This document shows positions 55,222 through 64,000 of a DNA stretch of 64,000 bases, piece after piece (positions within the stretch are counted from its first letter, which is position 1; the number at the start of each line of letters is the position of its first letter). The notes under the pieces are model-generated. The model was not told the DNA's origin. It ran no database searches and worked only from the letters and a program-made list of their open reading frames with translations. The position numbers and the translations under genes were made by a program. The stretch is from Homarus americanus (lineage: Eukaryota > Arthropoda > Malacostraca > Decapoda > Nephropidae), in the NCBI RefSeq assembly GCF_018991925.1, contig NW_024755006.1, positions 119,501-183,500 of the forward strand, given 5' to 3'.

Positions 55222-56482
55222 TTCCATCACAGACAGACAGACGGTAGACAGACAGAAGGTAGACACAGACGACCGACAGACAGACAGACAGAAGAGACAC
55301 AGACGGCAGACGACTGACAGACAGAAGGTGAAACAGACGGCAGACAGACTGAGACAGAAGGTAGACACAGACGACCGACAGACAGACAGACTGACAGACA
55401 GAAGGTGCAGACGACAGACTACGACAGAAGGTAGAGAAGGTGACACAGACGGCAGACAGACTGACAGACAGAAGGTAGAAACAGACGGCAGACAGACTGA
55501 CAGACAGAAGGTAGACAGACCGACAGACAGACAGACTGACAGACAGAAGGTAGACAAGACGGCAGACAGACTGACAGACAGAAGGTGACACAGACGGCAG
55601 ACAGACTGACAGACAGAAGGTAGACACAGACGGCAGACAGACTGACAGACAGAAGGTAGACACAGACGGCAGACAGACTGACAGACAGAAGGTAGACACA
55701 GACGACGACAGACAGACAGACTGACAGACAGAAGGTTGACACAGACGGAGACAGACTGACAGACAGAAGGTGAACAGACGACTGACAGACAGACGACTGA
55801 AGCAGAAGGTTGACACAGACGGCAGACAGACTGACAGACAGAGTAGATACAGACGGCAGACAGACAGACAGCTGACAGACGAAGGTGACACAAAGGCAGA
55901 CAGACTGACAGACAGAAGGAGACACAGACGACGACAGACAGACAGACGACAGACAGAAGGTAGACACAGACGACCGACAGACAGACAGACGTAGACAGAC
56001 AGAAGGTAGACACAGACGGCAGACAGACTGACAGACAGAAGGTAGACACAGACGACGACAGACAGACAGACTGACAGACAGAAGGTAGACACAGACGGCA
56101 GACAGACTGACAGACAGAAGGTAGACACAGACGGCAGACAGACAGACAGACAGAAGGTAGACACAGACGGCAGACAGAAGGTAGACACAGACGGCAGACA
56201 GACAGACAGACAGACAGATAGAGGGTAGACACAAAGGACAGACAGACTGGTGGTCGGGAATGACTGCAGAAAGACTGACAGCAAAGAGACAGAGAGACAG
56301 TAATTGCCTCCCTCAAAGCCAGACAAATAGACGGCAAAAAGACAGCAGACAAACAAGTAGACGGCGAAACAAAAAGCAGACAAGCAAGTAGACGATGGAA
56401 CAGGCAGCAGACAGACAAATAGACGGCAAACAGACAGCAGACAAGCAAGTAGACGGCCGACAGACAGACAAGTAGACGGCCA
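55222..56482. repeat. 1.26-kb CAGA-based minisatellite
   Basis: About 35 copies of a unit near 36-41 bp with cores GACAGACAGAAGGTAGACAC and AGACGGCAGACAGACTGACA, decaying after 56230 into AGACGGCAAACAGACAGCAG units. Minus-strand Cys/Leu/Ser/Val frames of 271-436 codons result from the lack of stops on that strand; they have no cysteine-framework protein signature and I reject them as genes. Confidence 0.97.
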
Positions 56483-56555
56483 GCAGACAGACGCCAGTAC
56501 CCTCATGGATGGTGCGAGTTGAACATCCTTAAGTATGGAACCCTGAGATAATGAA

Positions 56556-56735
56556 CGTGTGTGTGTGTGTGTGTGTGTGTGTTAATGCGCCAAGTTGTAA
56601 GTTCACGACGGGGAGGTATAGTGAAGTGGTTGTGGTAGTGATGGTTGTGGTAGTAGTGGTTGTGGTAGTAGTGGTTGTGGTAGTGATGGTTGTGGTAGTA
56701 GTGGTTGTGGTGGTGGTGGTTATAAACGTTGTTGA
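56556..56735. repeat. (GT)n and GGTTGTGGTAGTAGT array
   Basis: (GT)n at 56557-56582. A 15-bp GGTTGTGGTAGT(A/G)(G/A)T array of about seven copies follows at 56623-56730. Confidence 0.93.
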
Positions 56736-56835
56736 GTTAAGCTGCGGACGTCACCAGTCTAGTATAACCCAGTCAGCTTGAAGAATGAATTACATATAAC
56801 TGAGTAGTCGACTGGTTGACCTGACAGACTGACTG

Positions 56836-57085
56836 ACTGGACCAGACCCACACATAACTGGCCACACACCACATGACTGGACCAGACCCACACATAACTG
56901 GCCACACACCACATGACTGGACCAGGCCCACACATAACTGGCCACACACCACATGACTGGACCAGACCCACACATAACTGGCCACACACTATTACATGAC
57001 TGGACCAGACCCACATTATAACTGGCCACACACCACATGACTGGACCAGGCCCACACATAACTGGCCACACACCACATGACTGGC
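56836..57085. repeat. 40-bp array with ACTGGACCAGACCCACACAT
   Basis: Six copies of a 40-bp unit with cores ACTGGACCAGACCCACACAT and AACTGGCCACACACCACATG. Two copies carry small insertions (TTA). Minus-strand 'Val-Trp-Ser-Ser' frames are artefacts. Confidence 0.97.
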
Positions 57086-57335
57086 CGCAGTACATTTACA
57101 TTCGACGCTGTCATTCTGGTTTCCCCTCTCGGTTCACTGATTGTTCACTGATTGTCGATGTGTTGTGACAATCCTGGTGTCCTGCTGATTAGTCTCAACA
57201 CTCACGTCACAACACAGGACAGATTCTGATTTTTGTTCCAGATTTAATCCCATGAAGGTTTGGAGGCTAGTTTATTGTGCATCCTCTTTATATCCTGTGT
57301 AAAGTGATGCGTCAAAACAATACAGCGTCCAAGAG

Positions 57336-57338
<3 letters not shown>

Positions 57339-57413
<75 letters not shown>
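57339..57413. repeat. (GT)n microsatellite
   Basis: A 75-bp pure GT run. Confidence 0.97.
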
Positions 57414-57415
<2 letters not shown>

Positions 57416-57532
57416 CGAGTTTTAAGAGGTCTGTTGAGGTGTCAGAAGGATGTGATGGTTGTATCAGACCATCACACTGCTCTTGCCTGCCCCTTGGCTC
57501 TTACTCCCTCTCACTTCCTTCTATCAGAGCGG

Positions 57533-57712
57533 CGGGGAGGAGGGAGGGAGGGAGGGAGGGAGGGAGGAGGGAGGGAGGGAGGAGGGACGGGGAGAGGGGA
57601 GGGGAGAGTGGAGGAGGAGGGAGGGAGGGAGGGAGGGAGGGAGGGAGGGAGAGAGGGAGGGAGGAGGGACGAGAGGAGGGATGATGGGGAGGGTAGGGGA
57701 GAGGGAGGGAGA
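57533..57712. repeat. (GGGA)n polypurine tract
   Basis: About 180 bp of GGGAGGGAGG units on the plus strand. Confidence 0.95.
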
Positions 57713-57814
57713 GGCCACAGTCCACCACATCTTAGCCCGCCCGATGGTCAAAACGGCAAAAAACGAAAAAAAAAAAAATACAACTACTGAAGCCAAAGCA
57801 ACAGCCAACAGGTC

Positions 57815-58160
57815 CTCTCCCACCACCGTCACTTTATGGCGGGTAATTCATCTATATTTCCCAGTGTTTACGAGTCTGGAGCCGCCCTTAGTTTGCTCCC
57901 ACCATATTTGACGTCAGATCTGATTAGGTGTTTGAGCTTTTAAGGGCGGCCTGAGCCTACCGTGGGCGGCTTGTGTGGAGTGGCGGTGACAGCTGACCAT
58001 CCGCCATCACTGTCACCTAGGCGAAACACACGGATTCTAAGTGGTCGTGTTAAGTGTAGCTCGACCAATAATAAAGCGTGTTTTGTCTGTCAGAGTACTT
58101 ACAGGATACTCATTGGTTGTTGTTCTTGTATGTCTGTCAATCATTAAGTTTTCTGAGGAC
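57815..58160. promoter_or_regulatory. Unique GC-rich island with inverted repeat and CRE, possible regulatory region
   Basis: One of the few non-repetitive, CpG-containing stretches in this half. It holds GCCGCCCTTA at about 57882 and its exact reverse complement TAAGGGCGGC at about 57940. A perfect TGACGTCA octamer (about 57910), GGGCGGC motifs, CAGCTG and a CCAAT box (about 58064) are also present. These are sequence observations; promoter function is inference and no gene start follows. Confidence 0.25.
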
Positions 58161-58370
58161 GACGACTTAACCTCTTGAATTTGTGGTCTTAGTTCATCGT
58201 ACTCAAAGGGTTAATTCATCCTCCATCAAAAGGGTAATAAGTCATCATCCTCAAAACTAGAAGCTCATTGGTCGTCATCTGGAGGCTCAACACCAATCAG
58301 AGACCACAGACCACTGTTGACAAAAGTACCCCACCAACCAATCGTCCCCCTGGAGAATTTTTCACAAGTT

Positions 58371-58416
58371 CCCGCCCCGCCCCGCCCCGCCCCGCCCCTC
58401 CCCCTTGCCCCGCTCC
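58371..58416. repeat. (CCCGC)n with GC-box character
   Basis: Five tandem CCCCGC pentamer units and variants; each overlap forms an Sp1/KLF-like GC box. CCAAT or ATTGG motifs lie at about 58266, 58294 and 58337. A fortuitous repeat is as likely as a promoter. Confidence 0.85.
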
Positions 58417-58498
58417 CCCACACAATGTTATAAACTCGCTTGAGACAATTCCATCTAAGTCACTAGGCAGTTTGGATTGAATTTCTAAGAGACTGAAA

Positions 58499-58502
<4 letters not shown>

Positions 58503-58544
<42 letters not shown>
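58503..58544. repeat. (CT)n microsatellite
   Basis: A 42-bp pure CT run. Confidence 0.96.
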
Positions 58545-58547
<3 letters not shown>

Positions 58548-58591
58548 CTGGGGCCAACAGTTAAAGAGTACAGTGACTACTCCTATATCGC

Positions 58592-58652
58592 AGACAGACA
58601 GACGGAAACACAGAGAGACAGACAGACAGACAGAACACACACACATAGACAG
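58592..58652. repeat. (CAGA)n tracts
   Basis: Short GACA runs separated by ACACAGAG and an AC run. Confidence 0.88.
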
Positions 58653-58777
58653 ACAGACACCAAACTATTTCGGGTTAAGTTAGTTCTAGGACACCACTGT
58701 GGACATCCCAGAGAACAACAACACTCAAGTTAGGACACCATAATAATTTGGGCATCATTATTGGGCTTGAATACCCC

Positions 58778-58862
58778 CTCCACCACCACCAGCAACAACC
58801 ACAACAACAACAACCACAACAACAACAACAACACCAACAACCACAATCACAGCCACCGACCA
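58778..58862. repeat. (CAA)n-rich tract
   Basis: About 80 bp of ACAACA/CCACAACAA units. Confidence 0.9.
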
Positions 58863-58924
58863 CAGTGTTATTGTTAGGGAGGTTCTCTTCCTCTTCATCT
58901 CCTCCTCCTCTCTATCCCTCCCTA

Positions 58925-59150
58925 CAAGGAGGAGAGGAAGAAAGTAGAGAAAACAGAGAAGGAAGGACAGAAGAGAAAGAGGAAAAGTAGGGAAGGAGGA
59001 TAGGAGGGTAAGGGGGAGGATGAAGAGAGAAAGGAGGAGAGGGAAAAGGAAGGAGAGGGAGGAGAAGGGACAGGAGGGGAGAAGGAAGAAGGGAGAGGGG
59101 AGGAGAGGAAGAAGGAGAGAGGAGAGGAAGAAGGAAGAGGGAGAAGAGGA
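58925..59150. repeat. GGAGAGGAAGAAGG polypurine tract
   Basis: About 225 bp of purine with little T or C. Confidence 0.9.
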
Positions 59151-59307
59151 TTGGAAACACTGACCCAAGCAAAGTCAATTCAATTCCCTTTTGATATCCT
59201 ACTGCTCTTCCTTCCCTCTTCCTCCTCCTCCTCTTCCTCTCCTCACCTCCTCTATCCCTTCTCTCTATCCTTTCAATTCCCTGAGCCTAAAGAATTAAGG
59301 AGTGAGG

Positions 59308-59537
59308 GGAAGTGAAGGAGCTTGGGAAGGAGGTGAGGGGAAGGAGGGTGAGGGGAAGGAGGGTGAGGGGAAGGAGGGTGAGGGGAAGGAGGGTGAGGGG
59401 AAGGAGGGTGAGGGGAAGGAGGGTGAGGGGAAGGAGGGTGGAGGAAGGAGGGGTGAGGAAGGAGGTGAAGGGAAGGAGGGTGAGGGAAGGAGGGGTGAGG
59501 GGAAGGAGGGTGAGGGAAGGAGGTGAGGGAGGAGGAA
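59308..59537. repeat. GGAAGGAGGGTGAGG 15-bp array
   Basis: About 15 copies of a 15-bp unit. The left seven are identical and the right ones lose or gain single G. Open frames on both strands (Lys/Glu/Gly; Pro/Ser/Phe) follow from the 15-bp period. Confidence 0.97.
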
Positions 59538-59564
59538 CAACACAATGCAATCAAAGACACGTTT

Positions 59565-60015
59565 TAAAATTCCCTGTTTCTCCTTCCTCTCCCCTCTTCT
59601 ATCTTTCACCTCTTCCCTCTCTCTTCTTCCTCTTTATCCTCTTCCCCTTTCATTATCTCTCACTTTTCTCTTTTCTCCCCTTCCTCATCTATCCCTTCTC
59701 TCCTCTTACTTCACTCTCTCCCTCCCTTTTCTTCTTTCCCACCTCCTCTTTTTTCCCCTTCCCTCTCTTCCTCCCTCTTTTCCTTCCCCTCTCTTATTCC
59801 CTTCCACCTCCTCTTCTCCCCCTCTCTTATTCCCCTTCCACCTCCTCTTCTCAGCCCCAAATCGGGATTGAGAGTTTCCTCCCTTCCTCTTCCTTTCCTC
59901 CAACACTTCGCCTATCCCACCTTTCCCTGTCTTCCAACCTTCCCTTTCTCATCTCCCTCCTTACCTTCCTCCCTCCCTCCTCTCCTCTTTCTTTCCCCTT
60001 CCTTCTCCCTTCCTT
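59565..60015. repeat. Polypyrimidine tract
   Basis: About 450 bp, C/T-rich on the plus strand, including two near-identical copies of CTCTTATTCCCCTTCCACCT around 59790-59850. Confidence 0.88.
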
Positions 60016-60059
60016 CCCACGGGACCAAAGAATCCATACATGTTTATTTTGGTGTACAG

Positions 60060-60482
60060 ACGAGAGGAAAGGCAGGAAGGGGAGGGGGAGAGGAAGGATG
60101 GTGGAGACAGAGGGAAAGGAAGAAAAGAGATAAAAGAAGGAAGAAGCAGAGAGAGAAGAAAAGAAGATGAGGGAAGGAACGAGGGGGAAAGGGGGGAGAA
60201 GGAGAGAGGGAGAGAGGGGGAAAGGGGAGAGAAGGGAAAGGGAGGGGGAGGGGAGACAGCAGTAGATGACAGGGGCAAGTTCTGACAACAAAATGTTTGT
60301 GTTTGGTTCACTCCCACTGGCTCTGCCCCGCCTCTCCCCAACATAAAAGGTGAGGAGGAGAGGGGTGAGGAGGCGGAGAGGGTGAGGAGGCGGGAGAAGG
60401 GCGAGGCGGGGAGAGGGGAGATGAAGGAGAAGGGAGGAGGGAGATGAAGTGTAGGGAGGCGGAGGAGAAAGAGGAGTAGGTT

Positions 60483-60556
<74 letters not shown>
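60060..60556. repeat. Polypurine tracts ending in (GA)n
   Basis: Purine-rich DNA at 60060-60255 and 60345-60475, then (GA)n at 60486-60556 with one GG interruption. It mirrors the preceding polypyrimidine tract. Confidence 0.9.
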
Positions 60557-60558
<2 letters not shown>

Positions 60559-60627
60559 AAATTTCATTAATACCCAAAAGTGTTAAGATCCATCTTCAAC
60601 CCGCATCCACGTGTTGCTTGTACCATC

Positions 60628-61166
60628 AGGAGGGAAGGAGGGAAGGAAGAGGGGAGGAAGGCAGGGGAGGGGGAGGGGAGGGGAGGAAGGGGGAGAAAGA
60701 GGGGAGCTAGGGAGGAAGGGAAGGAGGGAGAGAAGGAGGGAAGGACAAAAAGAGGGAGGGGGAGGAAGGAAGGAGGGAGGAGGATGAAAAAGAAGTGAAG
60801 GAGGGTAGAAAGAAGAGAAGGAAGGGAGGGAAGGAAGGAGGAGAGGGAAGGGAGTAGGAAGAAAGAGAGGAAATAGAAGAAGAGGAAAGGGAAGGAAGGA
60901 AGGAAGGAAGGAAAGGAAGGAAGGAAGGAAGGAAGAAAGGAAGGAAGGTGAGAAATGAAGAAAAGAAATAGAAGCAAAGGAAGAAGAAAAACGAAGAGAT
61001 GAAAGGGGAAAAAAAGAAAGGGAAAAAGAAGGAAATGTGAAAAAGGAGGTGAGATAGAGAAAGGGGGAAATAGAGGCAAGAAAGAAGAAAGGAAGAACAA
61101 CAATAACAACAAAGAGAAGGAGGAGAGGAAGGAAAGAAGAAGGAAGAGGAGGAGGAGGAGGAATGT
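60628..61166. repeat. Polypurine tract with (GGAA)n core
   Basis: About 540 bp of purine-rich DNA. The cleanest (GGAA)n lies at 60889-60950. Minus-strand Phe/Leu/Ser frames of 154-210 codons are compositional. Confidence 0.92.
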
Positions 61167-61354
61167 GTCAAGTAGAGTCACAGGACAGAGGATAAACAAA
61201 GAAGAACAAATCGATGAAATGACATGGTTCCCTCATATACTACAAGCTACACACACACTCTCTCTCTCTCTCTTCACTTCTTGGCTGTCTGTATCTGTCT
61301 GTCGTCTCATTATCTATGTATTTCTCCCTGTTTGTTTCGTTTTGTCTGTCTGAG

Positions 61355-61356
<2 letters not shown>

Positions 61357-61401
<45 letters not shown>
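61357..61401. repeat. (GA)n microsatellite
   Basis: A 45-bp pure GA run; a short (CT)n lies at 61258-61272. Confidence 0.96.
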
Positions 61402-61403
<2 letters not shown>

Positions 61404-61479
61404 ACAGGTAATTACATTAACATACACTAAAGAGACCAGGTTACATTGTAGGCAATATCTCACCTTAACGAGATATTCC

Positions 61480-62075
61480 TTCCCCCTCCCCATCTTCCTC
61501 CTCCTCTCCTCACTTTCTCTCCTCTCTCCCTTCCTCATCTTTCTCTCTCTCCTGCCCCTCCCCCTCTTCTCTCCTCCTCTCCCTTCTCCTTACCTTCCCT
61601 CCATCTTCCTCTCCTCCCTGCCCCATCTTTCTCTCCCTTCACCCACTTCTCTCTCTCTCAGACAATGCCATACTCTTCTACCTTTTCTCTTTCCTCTCAT
61701 CTCTTCTCCTTTTATCCATTCCCTCTCTTAATTTGCCTCCCACATCCTTCCATTGGTGAAATATTTCTCCCTTTTCTTCCCCCTTTCATTTTCCTGTCCT
61801 TCCTCCCTTTCCTTTTCTCCCTACGCTCCTTTTCCTTCCCATCTCCCTTCTCCTCTCCTCCTCCATTAAAGTATTCCTCTTTTCCTCCTTCCTTTCTCTC
61901 ATCCTTTTTCCTCACTTTTCTCCCTCCTCTCATTCCTTCACCCTCTCTCTACTTCCCTCACCCACTTATATATCCTCCTTATTCTCACCTCTCCCTCAGT
62001 ATTCATTTGTTCTCTTTATCGTCTTCACCCTTCATTCTTCTCCTTCTCCCTGCGCCAATCTTCCTGTCTACCACA
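61480..62075. repeat. Polypyrimidine tract
   Basis: About 600 bp, C/T-rich with no stable unit. Confidence 0.85.
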
Positions 62076-62138
62076 CCTTTAGTTAAGATAGAAATTTAAC
62101 GTAAGAACCCTTGAGACTCTTCTTTATGTCGTACGTTA

Positions 62139-62690
62139 CATCAGCCAATAGGAATCGTTCTCACAACTTTTAGTAACAAGAGAAAAATAACATCAGCCAA
62201 TAGGAATCGTTCTCACAACTTTTAGTAACAAGAGAAAAATAACATCAGCCAATAGGAATCGTTCTCACAACTTTAGTAACAAGAGAAAAATAAATAGCCA
62301 AGAATCGTTCTCACAACTTTTAGTAACAAGAGAAAAATAACATCAGCCAATAGGAATCGTTCTCACAACTTTTTATAAAAGAGATAATATCAGCCAATAG
62401 GAATCGTTCTCACAACTTTTAGTAACAAGAGAAAAATAACATCAGCCAATAGGAATCGTTCTCACAACTTTTAGTAACAAGAGAAAAATAATATCAGCCA
62501 ATAGGAATCGTTCTCACAACTTTTAGTAACAAGAGAAAAATAACATCAGCCAATAGAATCGTTCTCACAACTTTAGTAACAAGAGAAAAAAATCATTAGC
62601 CAATAGGAACCGTTCTCACAACTCATATAGTGATAACAATAACATCAGCCATAGGAACTGTTCTACAACTCTAAGTAACAAGAAAAAAAA
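62139..62690. repeat. 52-bp tandem array
   Basis: About ten copies with a period measured at 52 bp between the first two (62141 and 62193). Cores are CATCAGCCAATAGGAATCG and TCTCACAACTTTTAGTAACA. Most copies are near-identical; the last two are decayed. Every good copy has a GCCAATAGG, a CCAAT box. Confidence 0.97.
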
Positions 62691-62819
62691 TTTTTAAGAA
62701 TCTTTAACCTAAACTAACCAAAATGAAGTAAATCACCAATTCTCTCGTTAAGAAAAATAAACAAAATAAGAATCTTCAAGAATCTGTTTTATCGCTGCCG
62801 TAACATAAATAAGTTAGTC

Positions 62820-62880
<61 letters not shown>
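62820..62880. repeat. (GT)n microsatellite
   Basis: A 60-bp pure GT run. Confidence 0.96.
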
Positions 62881-63025
62881 GTTCACCTTTTTAATTACAA
62901 CAAATAACAGGGAAGAACCATTCTGATGCCAAGTTTGTGCCGTAGGTTAAATGAGCCAGTAGCCTCTCACGCCTCAGTAGTTAGCAAGCAACGAAATAGA
63001 CCCTTTGAAACCATCTTTATGTCGC

Positions 63026-63145
63026 AGCCAAGTGAGCCAGCCAGCCAGCCAGCCAAGTGAGCCAGCCAGCCAGCCAGCCAAGTGAGCCAGCCAGCCACAG
63101 GTAAGCCAACCAAGTGAACCAGCCAGCCAGGTGAGCCAACCAGAT
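63026..63145. repeat. (AGCC)n with AAGTGAGCC spacers
   Basis: Blocks of AGCCAGCCAGCC separated by AAGTGAGCC or AGGTGAGCC; four to five copies. Confidence 0.93.
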
Positions 63146-63275
63146 GTTATCTTCTTTTCTTATTTTATATTATTATTATTATTATCCACCACAGACAGAC
63201 ATCATCCCACGCCACTAACACAGGCCACACGCCAAGGCCAACAAGTAGCCGATCATTGATGGGTTGTGTATATGT

Positions 63276-63334
63276 GGTGGTGGTGGTGGTGGTGGTGGTG
63301 GTGGGTGGTGGTGGTGGTGGTGGTGGTGGTGGTA
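63276..63334. repeat. (GGT)n microsatellite
   Basis: About 19 GGT units with one extra GG. Confidence 0.96.
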
Positions 63335-63594
63335 GGTCGTCTGCCTTACCTGTTAATAGTGAGGGAGGCAGGTAGGCAAATGGAGGGAAAGAAGGTGGAC
63401 AGGGGGATGGGTAGGAGGGGCACAGAGGGCAACAAGGACAGGTAAGTGGGTAGGGGGTTCAACCTTGAACACCTCTGTTTCTCATAGGGACAGAATGAGC
63501 TGGACAAAGAGCTAAATATACAGGTAGAGCTGAGGATGAGCACAGGTAGAGCTGAGGATGAGCACAGGTAGAGCTTGTTTCATTCTTGTAGAGC

Positions 63595-64000
63595 TTTTAC
63601 TGATATAGAGCTTGTGGTAGATTATGTGTGTGTAGAGTGTGTGGTAGATAGTGTGTGGTAGATAGTGTGTGGTAGATAGTGTGTGGTAGGTAGTGTGTGG
63701 GAGATAGTGTGTGGTAGTGTGTGGTAGATAGTGTGTGTGTGGGGGTGTGTAGAGTGTGTAGGTAGTGTAGTAGTGTGTGTAGATAGTGTAGAGTGTGTGT
63801 GTGGTAGTGTGTGTGTGTGGGTAGAGTGTGTGAGTGTGTGTGTAGTAGATAGTGTGTGGTAGGTAGTGTAGAGGGGGAGATAGTGTGTGTGTGTGTGTGT
63901 AGAGTGTGTGTGGGAGATAGTGTGTGGTAGATAGTGTGTGGTAGATAGTGTGTAGATAGTGTGTAGATAGTGTAGAGTGTGTGGGTAGAGTAGATAGGTA
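63595..64000. repeat. GTGTGTGGTAGATA array running off the window end
   Basis: More than 25 imperfect copies of a 14-bp unit with GTGTAGAGTGTG variants, continuing to the last base. Just before it, two copies of AGGTAGAGCTGAGGATGAGC occur at 63522-63565. Confidence 0.93.

Noticed and set aside
55138..56506. Overlapping 429- and 436-codon Cys/Ser/Val-rich minus-strand frames resembling a cysteine-rich protein
   Set aside because: They read through the CAGA-based minisatellite, whose complement lacks stops in several frames at once. Cysteine spacing simply follows the TGTC/CTGT repeat.

Overview
This window looks like non-coding DNA from an arthropod nuclear genome, most likely a crustacean (decapod-like). 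The evidence is the many interstitial blocks of the arthropod telomere unit (TTAGG/CCTAA)n, the extreme density of microsatellites and minisatellites, CR1/Jockey-type LINE fragments, and the absence of any operon-like or densely coding stretch. The species call is inference. I found no intact host protein-coding gene and no convincing tRNA or rRNA. Nearly every long open frame is a by-product of a repeat whose unit length is a multiple of three or which lacks stops on one strand.

Layout. 1-9.6 kb: microsatellites, G/C-rich minisatellites, a satellite built of CCTAA units (7.7-8.2 kb), a CAGGTGAGG array (8.26-8.8 kb), and a CpG-rich patch with E2F-like and CCAAT motifs near 5.3 kb. 9.6-25 kb: many short-unit minisatellites (12 to about 120 bp), including a 15-bp CACCTGTCAT array, a 54-bp array, a cluster of CRE octamers near 16.9 kb and a 19-bp CRE array at 23.9 kb. 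25.1-25.2 kb: a LINE 3' tail whose homologue lies on the minus strand at 51.5 kb. 25.9-28.3 kb: the largest array, a 2.3-kb purine-only G-rich minisatellite. 28.3-32.8 kb: (GA)n, CAC/CAT trinucleotide arrays, a second CRE-like array and an 80-bp telomere-type block.

32.85-35.17 kb holds the clearest coding relic: a 5'-truncated, mutated non-LTR retrotransposon on the minus strand with recognisable reverse transcriptase blocks. At 35.65-35.75 kb is a near-perfect 43-bp inverted repeat with a 19-nt loop. At 39.70-42.70 kb a 3.0-kb element with imperfect terminal inverted repeats interrupts a CTG/TTA minisatellite that resumes on the other side. It contains a decayed minus-strand gene that I recognise as a widespread but unnamed invertebrate protein family. 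The repeat ends, the split array and a 7-of-8-bp flanking match suggest that this family travels as, or within, a DNA transposon. This is the most interesting object in the window.

42.7-64 kb: further arrays, notably 1.17 kb of a CAGCTG/TGATTCA repeat (48.5-49.7 kb), 1.25 kb of a CAGA-based repeat (55.2-56.5 kb), a 40-bp array (56.8-57.1 kb), a 52-bp array (62.1-62.7 kb), long polypurine/polypyrimidine tracts, and a few unique GC-rich patches (47.2, 53.3, 57.8-58.2 kb) that could be regulatory. No genes act together here. Ordinary short microsatellites are listed only when about 40 bp or longer or when they define a compound structure.
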